Shown here piece after piece: positions 44,622-58,157 of a DNA stretch of 64,000 bases. The DNA lies in the NCBI GenBank assembly GCA_916610825.1, contig OU744454.1:5652321-5716320 (forward strand), written 5' to 3'. The notes beneath the pieces are model-generated. The model made no database searches. It was not told the DNA's origin and was given only the letters and a program-made list of their open reading frames with translations. The position numbers and the translations under genes were made by a program. The DNA is from Haliclystus octoradiatus (lineage: Eukaryota > Cnidaria > Staurozoa > Stauromedusae > Haliclystidae). Each line of letters begins with the position of its first letter. Positions within the stretch are counted from its first letter, which is position 1.

Positions 44622-46342
44622 ATGAAGACAAGAGCACAGCTAACTGAACAATGGAATTTATTAAAGGACTCATTCATAAAATTAACAATTGATGGTGAGC
44701 AGATTAATTATCTTCCTCTACCTGAAAACGAAAAAGTATGTGATACTATAGATTTAGTTGAGGAGTTTATAGAAGTCCTACAAAGAGAAAAAGAGACAGT
44801 CAACAGTGACTTAAAAAGATTTCTTGCTCGACTAAAGCTTAGAGTAATTCAAATTCAAAGGAAAACTGAACTAATATGTGAGTTAAATTATTTTAAAAAG
44901 GCTGAACTGCCAGCAATGTGTATCGCACTTGTTGATGAAGAAAGTGGCACATTGTCTGAGGTGAAAATTAATGTCTTGAAGCGCAGGCTACAAAATTGGA
45001 AGCATGACATAGAACTTCATGAAAGTAAATATGACAATTGCTACAAGTTATTATGTGAAATATGTGATGATAGACATTGGCCTGAAGAGCATCAATTATC
45101 GATATTTTAAATGCTGAAGAACAATTATTTGCTGAACCATTGTATACATGGTCTGTTTTTGGAGGAAATTTTATAGATGAAGACCTACTAGTAATTATTG
45201 AAAAACATGTAATTGCATTATATTCAATTGAAGATCCGCGTAATACCCATCAATGTATCAACAATTTGTTATCATTGGCAGAAAAAGGAGAAAACTTCAC
45301 AGAAAGTAAAAGGAATGATAATATTGCTGAACAATTCCATATTAATCCCATTTCAACGAATCAAAATCGTTATTTATCTCCGGATGGGAATGAGGTTAGA
45401 TCTCCTTCTAATTTGTCAACTACATCAAGTATAGACAGTGCAGAATTAAATGCAATGCCAGCAGAAACAAAAGCAATCACCCTGAAGGTTAGAGGGGCTG
45501 TGAAATTGTTGAGAAGGTTAAAAAACCAATTGAAATCAGATCCAACTACTGCTAACGACAAATTGTTCAGAGCAAATGTTAATACTTTGAATAATGAGGT
45601 AACACATTGCGAATTGGAAATCAACCGGATTGAATTTCCGCCCGCAGAGGCAGAAAAATGGCTTGAAGAATGCTTAATTCTCATTGATGAACTGGGAAGA
45701 ACATGCAAAGAAGCAGATGCAAGCAAAAGAGACAATGAGAAAAAAGACAAGGAAATAGAATTAAACAGCAGAAATTTTGCAGATCTCAACGGAGAATATA
45801 GTAGTTATATAACATGGAAAAAACAGATATTGGAAACACTAAATGACTCCAATAAACTCAAAAGATTATGGAAGATGATAATATCAAATTCATGTTTTAG
45901 AAGATTGCATGGTGCAGCATTGGTGATGGTCAATAGAGCAATAACTGAAACAACACAATGGGACAATTTCATTGATGAGCTCGATTCATCATTTGGAGAA
46001 CCAAGCATGGTTTCAAACCATATGGCAAAAAGAATTGAGGAGATAAAGAGACCAACTGGAAATGGAGATCCATTAGCTGTGGAGAAGATGAAGACTTTTC
46101 TAGCTATCAATACAGATTTAGATGCCTGTCAAATAAAAGAAATGGTTATACAGAAAGGGCTAGTTGAGGAATCATTTGATAAGCTACCACCAGCTGTAAA
46201 AGATTATGTTTCAGAAAGAAAATATCTAAAGAAACCATTAGAAATTTGGGACTTGATTATTGAGGGTTTCACAACAAAGAAACATTATTTAATGGCAAAC
46301 AGAGATACATATTATACTCTCAACAAAGGTAACTCTAACTAA
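44622..46342 (+). pseudogene. gag: BEL/Pao Gag
   Basis: The first 162 codons run from a good start (MKTRAQLTEQW) and are helical and charged. One frameshift near 45105 moves the frame; text then continues with LYTWSVFGG. The second part (to 46342) has the central Gag domain found in BEL/Pao elements (YSSYITWKKQIL, RLWKMIISN, HGAALVMVNRAI, WDNFIDELDSSFG), ending with NKGNSN and a TAA. The following pol frame is in the same phase as this second part, separated only by that TAA and about 13 codons. Gag would assemble the particle around the RNA. Except for the frameshift it is well preserved. Confidence 0.85.
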
Positions 46343-46381
46343 AAGCTTCCTAATAAGAGAGAATACTATAATAATGCCTCA

Positions 46382-48691
46382 ATGAAACACGTGGAAGCTG
46401 TAGATAGAATTGATGATAGTACTGAACAACTATATGATCCATGTTATTTATGCAATGAAAAACATGCAGTATGGTCACGTGACTGCAAAAAATCAGGAAA
46501 AAACTTGACAAAAGAAAGATACGAAAAACTGAAGTTTATGAAAGTATGTTTAAGATGTGGAAAAAGAGAGGAGATATGTGGTGGAACCTGCAACGGGAAG
46601 TTTAGAAACAGAAATGGGCAGCTAAAAATGTCTGACTGCAAGAAATGCAACAAACAACTCCGCTTCAGATTGTGCAATTGTAATATTGCTGAAGAAAATG
46701 AAAACAACAGCAATTCAACTGGCAGTGTAAAGATATCCAAGAGCAGCATTGGGGACTCTATAGCTCAAACCGAAGAAGTGAAAATAATAGACCACGAAAC
46801 AAATGAAATATTTTATGCAACCTTACAATACGATAGTGGATCACAAAGATCTTGGATTCAAGCAGACTGTGAATTGCCTGGAGACTACATTACCACAGAA
46901 CATCTTAGAGTTCAAGGTTTTGCAGGAACTGTTTCAAACGAAAAAGATTTTGACATATTTTCCTATATAATTGAGGTCAATGGTATCAAAAAGAAGATAG
47001 AGGTTACCAAATATGAAGGCTTGGCAGATGTACCAAAAGGAGAAATCATGATACCAATTGAATGGAGAGATCAGCTAAATAAGAAAATGTATAAAGTTAC
47101 TGGAAGAAAAATTGATATTTTACTAGGAGCTGATTACCAAGGACTACATCCTGAACAGCTGCAAATCAAAGGAAACTTGGTGCTTTTTAAATGCAAAATA
47201 ACTGGAAATTGTTTAATTGGTGGTTCAAACAGAAGGTTAGAAACTGTTTCATGCAAGCCAGTAAAAGTGTTGTCAGACACAGAGAAACACAAACTGTTCA
47301 TGGATGTTCTTACGTGTGAATCCTTGGATTTGACTGACAAAGATGACATGCTAAGGTTACAAAAAGAAGACGAAGATATGTATGCCTCTCTGGAGCACAA
47401 AGATGGCAGATGGTATGCAAATTATCATTATTATGAGAAACTGAAAACACTCAAAGAAAATAAAACATCTGTTGAAAGAATGATGAGAACAATTATAGCA
47501 AAACTAAACAAGAGACCAGAATTGCAAACAAGCGTTATTGAACAAATCAAAGGGAATTTAGAGCGAGGTCACTGGGTTCCTGTTACAAAACTCAATCTCG
47601 ATATAAAATTACAGAAACATTACTTGCCATGGAATTTTGTAATCAACGAGAAAAGTGTATCTACTCCTGTAAGATTAGTCACAAATAGCTCACATAAAGA
47701 TGAAAATGGACTAAGTCTTAATGAATGCCAAGTACAAAGATCATCTAATATTGGTGACTTAAGAAAGGTCCTATTGACATTGAGAATCTCGCAAAACATA
47801 TCCATTGGTGATCTTTCCAAGTACTTTAACTCTTTCAAACTGCCTGATGCAGATATTAGTCTACGAAGATTGCTTATTCCAAGCTCACTTGTTCCGGAAG
47901 AGTGGAAAAAGTATATCACTTTAGATGCCCCAAGTATGGAAGTTGTAGAAGCAAGCATACCCTTTGGCGACAGTGCAGCTGCATGGCTTGCTGTTCTGGG
48001 CAGAATAAAAAATGCCGAAAAATTTTCTCACCTAGTACCATTATTCAAAGACAGAATTTTGAAGGTCTTCCTATATCAAAGCTTTGTCGATGATTGTGTA
48101 GTCACGGGAAAATGGGACGAAGATCTAGCACCACTTCTAGCAGGCATGAAGAAAGTTGCTGAAGCTGGTGGATTTTCATTCAAAGAGTTCAACTGTGTTG
48201 GAGACAACAAAAAGGAGAAAACGCTTGGCTACATCTGGAATTCAAAAGAAGACAACCTCATGCTGAAAAATTGGTTCAATCTTGGTAAGAAGGACAGAGG
48301 CAAGAAATTAGACATTGATCTGACACCAGAAAATGTGAATAATAAAGTCATGGCATCATTCACAAAAAGGGACACAATATCTTGTCAAGCTCAAATATTT
48401 GATCCATTAGGATTGTTTTTACCAATGACAATTAAATTACGCTTATTTTATGGTGAAGTATGCTTGAGACATCCTGGACATGATCGTGATTCATGGAATA
48501 TCGAAATAGATGATGATCTAAAAGCCAAGTTTATCCAAATATTCATGCAACTATGGAAAGCAAAGGAAATAGCATTTCCAAGAAGTACAATACCAAAACA
48601 TGTAATTCAAAGTGAAAAGGTCGAGGTTATGCTAGCAACGTTCTGTGACGGTGGCGACAGAGCATATTCTGCATGTATTTACATAGTGTAG
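46382..48691 (+). pseudogene. pol: BEL/Pao Pol, peptidase-RT part
   Basis: 769 codons open. Zinc knuckles near the start (C-Y-L-C-N-E-K-H-A-V-W-S-R-D-C, then CLRCGKREEICGGTC). A retropeptidase follows with LQYDSGSQRSWI near residue 150. The RT comes next: PVRLVTNSSHKDENGLSLNE, SIGDLSKYFNSFKLPD, and the catalytic FVDD near residue 568 (usually YVDD). After it DPLGLFLPMTIKLRLFYGE is typical of BEL/Pao. The frame ends in RNase H at TFCDGGDRAYSACIYI, where an insertion brings a stop. This part would be functional if the rest were. The peptidase frees Gag and enzymes; the RT copies the RNA in the particle. Confidence 0.92.
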
Positions 48692-51300
48692 CGCGATGAT
48701 TGCGACAAAGGCCTTATTCACGGTTGCGTGAAGAGCAACTTTTGGCAAAAAACACGCAAATTTTGGCATTAATTGTCAATTTAGTAAATATATTGATAGA
48801 GTAAACCATCAATACGGTTGGAAATTACATCATAGAGTGAAAACATAACAGTGAAAACAAGTCATACCTTTCAATTCATTACGGCGAATATATTATTTGC
48901 TATATTATGTTCATAACTTTTGAATTTCTTACATTGTTAATGGCGATTTAATACAGCAGAAGTTAGTGGTAGCAAAATTATCGATATTTGATAAGGGACG
49001 AGGGCTATAAACACAGTACGGTTGGAATATTACAGAACATGTTCTGATCTAAACCAAGCTACAAAAATAAGATTCCAAGTCGTTGTAAATAATATATCGT
49101 TGCCAATGGAAAACGTAATATTATTCATGTTTTTCACATAAAAAGTCGCTTGTAAGTTACGGCTTAATAAGTAATCCATCATCTCAAATTTCATCCAAAA
49201 CGTGTTTACTGGCCTTCGAGAGAGACGTTCTTGCAGTTGGGCAACGACTGGTCTTTTTATCTAGCCTCTACTACAAGTAATTTTACTATGAAAGTGAAGA
49301 GATCTTACGTTTTGCTTCTGCCCCTTTATTGGGGGCAGCACTCCCCGTTTTACAGGTGACCTTCTGTACAGTGTGGGTAAGGCCGCTAGAAAAATTCTTT
49401 TTTGCATAGAAGTCCAATAATAGATCTACACCTACACCAATTGTGGGGTTATTAGCTGTGTGACTAAACTGACACATTACCAATAAAATAATTTAAAAAC
49501 CATCTCCTTATTATCTCCAAATGTTTTCAGATGATTAATAGTATTTTATGAGGTACAACAGGGGTATACGCACTACACCTATAGGTACTGAGAATGAATT
49601 GCCTGTAAACTTTGATCTCTCCTCTAAACCAAAAGGGACAATCTAATGCAGCAATAATCACGTCAGAAGGCAGGAGTATATTTTACAGTATAATCAAAAA
49701 CAATGAAGCAATATATTTTCCTTCTTTCAGAAAGTAATTTTTATAACATTTTGATTAAGCTTCAAGATCGCCATATTATTATGAAGTACTAAGAAATGGC
49801 GCTTTACAGATTTATAATTATAATTATTTTTATTATTATCACTTTTGTTATCACCAAAACAACTTTAAAGACAAAAAAGTCAAGAAGTCTAAAATTCGGG
49901 AACAGCCTGGTGAGACAGTATACTGTATCTATTACGCATGCAATTAACAATCTTTCCTCAATATTTATTGACAGAACTTCCCAAGCAATACGGCACTCGT
50001 AGCTAGAACCTCTTTGTGAGTTGCAACTACAAAAGTAATTCAAATAAATTATAAATATAACAATCATAGTCATCATCCATTTTCTAATGCCTAGATATTA
50101 CCAAAGTTCTATGTAGTGGATACTAATTATGGTAAGTTACGCTTAAACATTCACAATGAGCTAGCAAGGCTGCCAATTCTAACAGCAGCATATAAATTAT
50201 GTGTTACATACCCTATAACATTATAATTCATTCTGGAAGATGTAACCAATGATCTTAGAATAATATGAAACCATTAAGTTAAATAAAATACAGTAAGGTT
50301 GTAAATATTGGCAAAGAGTTGATACACTGCATTCAGGTAAATATAGTCATAATCAAATTGAACAGGCCTCATTGCATATGATAATGTAGGAATGAATAAA
50401 TGAATGATGTATGGGAAAATTTGTGAGTCTAAGCTCCAATTCGCAGATAGCCTTTACAAACTTGAAAGATTAACATGTTAAAAATGTCTTCCGTAAGAAA
50501 AGAATATTGTAGTTTTACTTTACCTTGTATTTACTGTTTCTCTTTCACCTCGACTGTGACTGCCAAATTTACTCTGAGTACTTACGGTTTATAGGGCAAA
50601 TTTAAAAACAGGCAACATAAAGAAGTAAACGAAATGTAATGAATGGCCAAAGAGCAAGCACTGAGATCGTAGTTGCTACCTGACATAGTTAGACACAAAT
50701 ATACACATGTGGCTATCGTTGGAAATGACTAGACACTGGCATAAAAACAATGTGGACTGGGTGTGGACTATTCAACTTCTTCTGCGTCGTAGGCTTTGCT
50801 AGCTGGCTGAGCTGAGAAATGATAATACCAAAATATTGAACATGTAGGCTAAATAGCAAGGCCACAGTTCTCCAAAAATTATGGCCCTCGATTAAATAAT
50901 ATTTACGTCAATAACAAGCAAGTAATCCAATCCCATGTGAAATGATGTCTTGCACTTCCAGTTCGTTCTCGTATGCCAAATGGCTATGCCGATCGTTGAT
51001 GTTTTGACATTTTAGCAAACCTACTCAAGGATTTCCAGTTCTTTCGAAAACAATCGAATGAAAGTGGCTAAGTCAATTTTAAAAGCCAAATAATAACGAA
51101 ATACAGTAGAAGTCGGCATCTGTTTATAAGATAATAAAGTTCCGGATGATGTGTATTTGAAAACAAACCTGACAGAAATATAAATACTGAACTGAACCGA
51201 TGGCCGCCATTATTAAGAAGATGTAATTGCGCCTTTTCTCTCAAATTTAATGGGGTTTCTCCCCTACATATTTGGACATGCGCATCTTGAAATAGCGCTT
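48692..51300. mobile_element. 2.6-kb insertion in RNase H of the BEL/Pao element
   Basis: RNase H text breaks after SACIYI and resumes with VVRVEDGFVSHLL near 51312. The insert starts GTGTAGCGCGATGATTGC and ends TTTTAGCACGCTAC, giving short imperfect inverted ends (GTAGCGYG). Target duplication unclear; TAC on both sides is possible. The interior is AT-rich and has no recognised gene (the 65-, 68-, 79- and 90-codon frames are unsupported). A non-autonomous DNA element is likely. Confidence 0.75.
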
Positions 51301-51303
51301 TTA

Positions 51304-53373
51304 GCACGCTACGTCGTCAGAGTTGAAGATGGATTTGTCTCTCACTTACTCACAGCTTTGGCAAAGACTTCTGGAACAAAGAGGCTCTCTATACCAAGAA
51401 TAGAGCTTTTAGGAGCAGAGCTTGGAGTTAAACTATGGAAAAAGACAAAAAACAATCTTCCAAGTGAAATTGAAGTCATTGAAAGTAGATTCTTTACTGA
51501 CTTAACTATAGTTTTGAGGCAATTACATTCCCATTCTGGCTGCTTCAATACCTTTGTTGGCATTAGAACAGAGTTTATAAAGTCAGATACTAACCTATGT
51601 GATTGGAGATATGTTAAAAGTGGTGATAATTCTGCTGATTAGGCAACTAAGGATAAAGCAAACGTCGAAGACCTCACATCTGACAAGTGGACCCAGGGAG
51701 GATTCCTATCAAGCCCAGAAAATGAGTGGCCAGTAAAAGTTGTCAATGACTTACCCAAACTTAATGATTCCTTGCCAGATCAGGCAAAAGAATACAAAAC
51801 AGCTACTGAAGTGGCGAACACGAAGGTTACAACAAAGATAATTTCATCAAAGAAGACATCAAAGAGTATTATAGAGCAAACCAAAATTAGACAAGACATA
51901 ATAAAGAATGCAAAGTCATGGACAGCCGCAATTAACACATGTGCATTAGTTTTGAAGGCATGTTATATATTCAAGTCATCAATTAAGAATTCATCAGATG
52001 GAGAATGTGAAACTGCACCTGCTCGTTTTATCTTCGCAAAAAGGATGTTGATACAATCAGCTATGCAAGATACAAAGGACATGCTCAGAAGGACAAAAAT
52101 CTCATCTTATGACGTCGTAGAAGGAGATGATAACATAATTTATGCAATTGGGAGAACTCTAGCAGCAGTTGGAGAAACAAAATTGCCTATTATTGATGGC
52201 TCTTCAAAGACTGGAAGCCTAATCCTCTATCAGTATCATAAGGATTGGGGCCATGGCCATTCAGTAAAACGTGTCGAAGCAAAATTAAGAGAGTCCTTTT
52301 ATGTGCCATTCTGTCAGAAGAGACTTGAAAAAATACGAAAAAGATGCTACATCTGTAAGAAGATAGATTCAAAAACTCTTCCTCAGAAGATGGGTATTTT
52401 ACCTGAAAGAAGAACCAACTTGGTAACACCATTCTTTTCAATACAAGCTGATATAGCAGGACCATTTATTGTTAAAGATGCTGTTAAACAAAGAACTCGC
52501 ATGAAGCATTGGTTGTTCTGCGCTACCTGCGAAAGTACTAGAGCAACGTTTGCATGTGCCTTAGAAGACTATGGAGCAGCAAGTGTACTAAGGGCTTTGG
52601 ATGCTTTAAAAAATCAGCATGGAAGTTTTGCGTATGTTAATTCTGATCTTGGATCCAATTTGGTCAAAGCTGGGAAAATTCTGGAAACACAATTTAATGA
52701 AGTGAAAAAGGCTGTTGCATCATCATACAAGAATGTGGAGTGGGTGTTTGGTCCAGCAAAAGCACCTTGGGTACAAGGTACAGTTGAATCCATGATAAAG
52801 TGGTTGAAAATTGAAAAGAAAAGAGAGAAGTTAATGAGTGGTGACAAGATTTTAACGAGCTTACAGTTTGATCAAGTAGTGCGAGGATGGGCGAATATGG
52901 TAAATAATAGACCACTGGTGTATAACCCAGAAATTGGACAGGCTATCACTCCAAACCAACTGCTGCACGGAAGAAGTCTAGATCATAACGTTGATACTTC
53001 TGAAGGAGTTTCAGGTCGGCATCTAGAAAGATTTAAAGATGTGCAGTTGCAAGATAAAAATTGGTGGAATATTTATACTGAGTGTGTAAGAAAGGATCAT
53101 TTGAGAAAATGGAAGACAGAGCAAGAAAATTTAAAAGAAGGTGATATTGTTTGCCTACTTGACATCCCTTCTAGAACAGGATTTTACAAATTAGGGACAA
53201 TTCTGGAAGTTTACGCTGGAAAAGACGGCCTTGTTCGAAGAGTTTCTCTAAAGTATTACAACTCCACTGATGGTAATTGTCGGCCACAAATAGTAACAAG
53301 ACATGCCAATACATTATCCTTAGTATACAGTGTGAATCAGAACACAAATGATGACATGGACAATGACAATTGA
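51304..53373 (+). pseudogene. pol: BEL/Pao Pol, RNase H end and integrase
   Basis: RNase H continues with LSIPRIELLGAELG and ends with SGDNSAD, then a TAG at 51640 in an otherwise open frame that goes on to 53373. The integrase zinc finger is H-x3-H ... C-x2-C (HKDWGHGHS ... CYICKK near 52240-52360). The catalytic triad is complete: D in QADIAG (52449), D in NSDLGSN (52645), E in GTVESMIKW (52786). The C-terminal part (LKEGDIVCLLDIPSRTGFYK, LGTILEVY, VSLKYY) is the domain usual at the end of BEL/Pao integrases. Apart from the TAG the frame is intact. Confidence 0.92.
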
Positions 53374-53516
53374 TAATAGAAACAAGGAAAACAGATGGCA
53401 CCTATAAAATTGAAAAGGTTATCGCATTCGATATGTTGACATGCTGGACTCTTTATTATTATAGTTACATATTTACCCATTATTCGTAAAGAGATCCAAC
53501 ATCCTTGGTTTCTGAG

Positions 53517-53786
53517 TGTTTCAATCATATTAAATAACTTTTTTAGTTTTGTTATTATTTTATAGCCAAATAGTCATTATGCTTTAACCTTAAATATTTA
53601 GCCTCCTTTTCATGAAAAGAGCACATGGATTAATTTAGAAAGTGAAAAGTGCAAACTGTTGAAATTAAAACAACAATTTTACATTATTAATTAGTTTTTA
53701 TTATATCATTTTAAATGTCTTGATGTTTATAATAAAGTTTACTTAAACTAACTACCTGTTTATGGTTTTTTGTGATGATCAAAACA
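53517..53786 (+). repeat. 3' LTR of the BEL/Pao element
   Basis: Starts TGTTTCAATCATATT and ends GATGATCAAAACA; about 97 per cent like the 5' LTR by eye. ATTAA follows (53787-53791), as it precedes the 5' LTR (44234-44238). Confidence 0.9.
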
Positions 53787-53934
53787 ATTAAATATCTCAA
53801 ATTAGAAACGATTGAGATATCATAAAATCTATGGCCAGATCTTTCTAAATTAATGCTCTATTTTAGTATGCAAAATATAAAACAAATTGGTGCAAAAATG
53901 AAGAAGTTATTCTAGACCCACACAGTCCTCTTAA

Positions 53935-56900
53935 GGTTGGTCTAGGGCCTTAATTTAGTGCCAATCACCATTTTCTACATCTGATGTCGCTGAATTACCC
54001 TTTACCCTTGGAGTTTACACCAAATACATTGAGTTAGTCCTATCCGCTTCAAAAGCTACTCAGTTTTAAATAAACAGAATTAAGAAGAAAGGGTCTCGTG
54101 ATGCTCTAATACAATCTTGTTCTATCCTTACATGAACGTTCTTGTACTAAGGAGATATGACCCAAAAGAAACTGTATGTGAACAAATATAACTGACTGCC
54201 CAATAAATCTCTATAACATACATTCTTAGTTTAATGACACCGCTAATAACATACCTTTCGGTAGTTCTGAAGCCATTCGTAACAACCCCTGGAAGAAAAA
54301 TTAATAAATATCATCTGCTGAAGAAGTTCTCAATTAGCTAATAGGAAACTATATCATAACTATTTAAAAAAGGAATTGTGAGATTCCTGTAGTGTCGACA
54401 TGGAGGAGAAAGAAAACACGCAGTTAACTTCACTCAATAAACTTTAATCTGTTCTCTTCAATGATCGATAAGCAAGAAAGGGAAACTACCCGCATGCAAA
54501 ATACACATAATAGTTATATTAATCACATGACAATATGATGCGCCAATCATATGCATCACTAATTATCACACGGCATCACATGAACTCAAACAATACAATC
54601 TAGTGAACAACATGCACTATACTTAAAATAGCACATGACATCATACATTCAACATATCCTAAAGACAACTCTTCGAACAAATCATATGCAACCAAGACAA
54701 GGAAGACGTGTTACCATAAACAATATTAAAACTAAATCCTACAGTTATTTTAATAAGAAAAATGTGATTCTCTAAAGATATCATTCAATGATCATATCAG
54801 TGGAGATTCATCCATCTCGGCAAGCGGGAATCATTACTCTGCAAAGCAGTAATGCCAATAATTGTTTAAGAACTGGAATGGTAAACGTTTGTGAAATATT
54901 TTCTGAAATGCTGATCTATTTGTGGAAAGGGACAGTTCATTATTTATACCACGAGGTACCGGAGAGATAGGGGCTGGATATGATATGCTATGATATATTT
55001 TGTCAATTTGACTGGCAAATAAAGGACACCTTACATTATGTAAGCGTCATTAATATACAGCCTTAAGACTAAGTAAAATTGTAAGATGTTATAAGCAACT
55101 TAGACATTGAATATCGATGAAAAGGAATTAAAATTTGAATCTGCTTAAATACTTTACAAAAGCGTGTTAAATCCACCCGTTTCAAATTATAATTGAATGT
55201 TGAGAAAGGCTTTGATTTTACAATTTCTTTAAATTTATTTAGAAACAGACACTACTATTAATATAGTCTCTTTTTCCTTATTGAAACTAGAATTAATGAA
55301 TGAAAACATAACTACCCACAATGAATAAGTAGCCTATAAATCTTTTGTAAATCTTATAAATCATCTGTCATTTGTTTACATGATATCAGATGCATCCATG
55401 GTAATAGTCGAGTTGCGTCTCAAAACATCCAACATTAAATAAATCCATCAATAAAATGATTTGAAGCAAGTGCGGAAACTTACGGAATTATATATATTTC
55501 AGATTTCACGTAGAAGGCTTTTCCAATCCCTTTTAAAAAGTTGCATGAGAAGAACATTATGCCTTCATATACGATTTCGTTCATATAAATTCTACCTGTA
55601 TTGTTAGCGATGTTTTTATGATACTTGTATGTTAATAACTTGATATGATTGTCTGATTTCTGATATAGTTAAGACAGTTTAAATGACATACATGTATATA
55701 ATTATGATATTAATATGATATATATCATTCAAATCATTACATAGGAACTTCACAAAGCTGTTTGAAGAAAAACAGACTTATTTGTCCAAAAGGAAGATAA
55801 TTTATTTTTACATATTAAACTAAAAAGAAATAGGATCGACTCATAGAATATTAAAACTCAAAATGTTTATCTTAACTTGTTGTACTTCTATACTCACTAT
55901 ACTGAATATACTAATATAAATACATAAAAAACTTTGGAAAGTAATCAAGGTAAAAATAAAGATTTTCAGTTTTTTTGTTAGATGACCCTATTGGAAATGG
56001 AAACATGTGCATAATGTAAACATATAACGTACCTTTTAAAACCATCGTTATTAATATGATTTTCCAGATTCTAATGTAAATATTTGAAGGTCAAAACATC
56101 GACTATCCTGAGCGACAATTGATCAGAAGTGAGTTCTTTTGCTCATTAACAGAGCTGTCTACGAAATCTATGCTGGTGTTCTACTGTACCAGAAATACAT
56201 TCGAAATCAATGAATGAATAACAGGTTACAATTTCGGTTATACACTGTCATCTTTATGTGCATCGTTCTACAAAATTGTCGTTGATATAAGAATTCTGTT
56301 CAAAAGTATATAACAGGTCTCATATTTGTATAAAAAAATGTGATCTTAGAAATCGTATATTAAAATGTTATTGCAAATAACCATAGCAGAAACTAAATTT
56401 ATTAAATAAAGCAAACTACCGCTCCCATGCTTTTGTTTTAGAAAAAACAACTCGATATGTGAATATGAATGAGTGAAGGAATTAATTTACGCATTTTTAT
56501 CCCGTAAAACATTTTGTCGGTTAACATTGAACAAATTTGTAATAATATTTTTAGCAATAAAGATTAAAATGAGTATAGATAGACGCAATAGAATTAAAAA
56601 CAATTATTTAAACAGCGATTGGGTAAAACAAATCATCAAATTTGAACAGTTAATAGCTAACGGGTATTAACTTGGTAAACAACATTCGTTGTTTAAAATC
56701 AGAGGAATAATATAATCGTGCTACTCCCCCATCCAATTCTCTACATTATGTTCACATCAAGATGAACATTTACCATTAATTTCAGTTTTAACAACACTGT
56801 TTATATTGCGAAGGATGACTTAATTCAATGCTATGTGCACGACGGGTCACCATGAGGCTCGTGGTAAGCTTGGTAGCTTTCAATGTGTCCGTTTGATTAA

Positions 56901-57780
56901 TAATACTCTAACGGTTTTTTGTGCGTGAATGTGAGTATATATTATAGTATGTGATAGTATATAATATGCATTAGTCGAAACCAACAAGGGTACTATTCGA
57001 TAATCTGCATTCTGATTGGTTGCTCCATCGTTCACCATTTTCTCATAGTGAACGCTGGCAAGCTCCCTCGCAACTTTCAAAAAGTAAACAATCGATTCGC
57101 AAATGTTTTTGAATCAACATTTCATACGAATTACTAGAGTAAATTATAATTTCCGTCCCCGAGAAAACCAAACAAGTTGCAAAATATGAGATGAAATTGT
57201 TCAATGGTAGGCCTATGCTTATACAATTTCAATCTTATTTAACAATCTTCTCACAATTTTATCGTCGCTACTTTATTGCAGAGATAAATTAGTTCACTAG
57301 TCAGCAAAAGTTTATAAACAGCAAAGGTTAGTAGATAAAAGGTGATTAGGCTGAAACTATAAAAACAGGGGGTTTATTGTTATAAGACAATAGATTGCAG
57401 CTGGTAGGAGGGAGTCGCATGTGGCCTGCAGGTGGCCAAAGTGGTACTCTAATGGGCTAGCTCTGAAAAGATAGATATGATTTTGTACATGCGCAATCAT
57501 GATTTTTTTTGGATAATCATGATACCTTTTAAAACACATGATATCTGTGATACCCATGAGTTTTTTATAATCCATCTGTCAATACTATCCAAGGTTCTTA
57601 AATATCAGTGATAATTCAAGAGGACCTCCGCACCTCACGAGCATCTCGGCTGAATGAGGATAATTCAAAGACACCACGCTTGAAAGCTGTAGTGACCTCC
57701 ACGTCTAAAACGCAGTGATCTCAATAGAAGAGCTGAAACACCTAGGTCATTGACAATTAATAACCATAGCAATGAGATCA
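53935..57780. other. Long AT-rich stretch without recognised genes
   Basis: No open frame over 70 codons and no repeat edge that I can define. A segment at 55240-55280 resembles 20793-20833. If the Polinton at 57.8-64 kb is complete on this side, its terminal repeat should lie near the right end of this stretch, but I could not identify it. Confidence 0.45.
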
Positions 57781-57803
57781 TTTCAAGTCACCCGTTAGAT
57801 CTA

Positions 57804-57812
57804 GTATATATA
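57804..57812 (+). promoter_or_regulatory. TATA box of the plus-strand gene
   Basis: GTATATATA lies about 50 bp before the ATG at 57860, followed by a short leader. The distance suits a TATA-driven promoter. Confidence 0.5.
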
Positions 57813-57859
57813 GAGACCCCAGTCAGATATCTCATTACTATTCTTACAAAGTCTTCAAA

Positions 57860-58125
57860 ATGTTGAAAACAGTTTTAATAAAACAATCTAAGCGTAAGCA
57901 ATCAACACCTACGAAATCATCACCAAAGAAAAACACATCAAAGAGTCAGACAGGGCATTACCAACTAAGACCACTGATTCTTTAGAAAGTTTAAATTCAA
58001 ATTCTGATACACTAGAATCCGATTGTTCATCTCAGTCAAGCCTATGGCATGTAAAACAATCGAGCGATGAGTCTTCAGTGGACCTATATGGACCTGAAAT
58101 CCAACAATGGCAAACAATGGATTTC

Positions 58126-58157
<32 letters not shown>

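Larger units (their letters stand above)
44239..53786 (+). mobile_element. BEL/Pao LTR retrotransposon, nearly full length, interrupted
   Basis: LTRs of about 270 bp, a 5-bp ATTAA duplication outside, then gag, peptidase, RT, RNase H and integrase in the BEL/Pao order on one strand. A 2.5-kb insertion splits RNase H. The LTRs differ at several positions, so the copy is not brand new. Without the insertion the element would be close to 7 kb, normal for the family. Confidence 0.93.
43804..53930. mobile_element. TTAA-flanked DNA element split by the BEL/Pao insertion
   Basis: The left end GGGGACTGCCTGGGTC and the right end, reversed, GAGGACTGTGTGGGTC are inverted repeats. TTAA lies on both outer sides (43800-43803 and 53931-53934). 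Removing the BEL/Pao element leaves about 575 bp with no coding frame. TTAA targets are used by piggyBac and Kolobok elements; which applies here is not decided. Confidence 0.72.

Noticed and set aside
45370-45789. Minus-strand open frames of up to 139 codons inside gag and pol
   Set aside because: Shadows of the well-supported plus-strand BEL/Pao frames.
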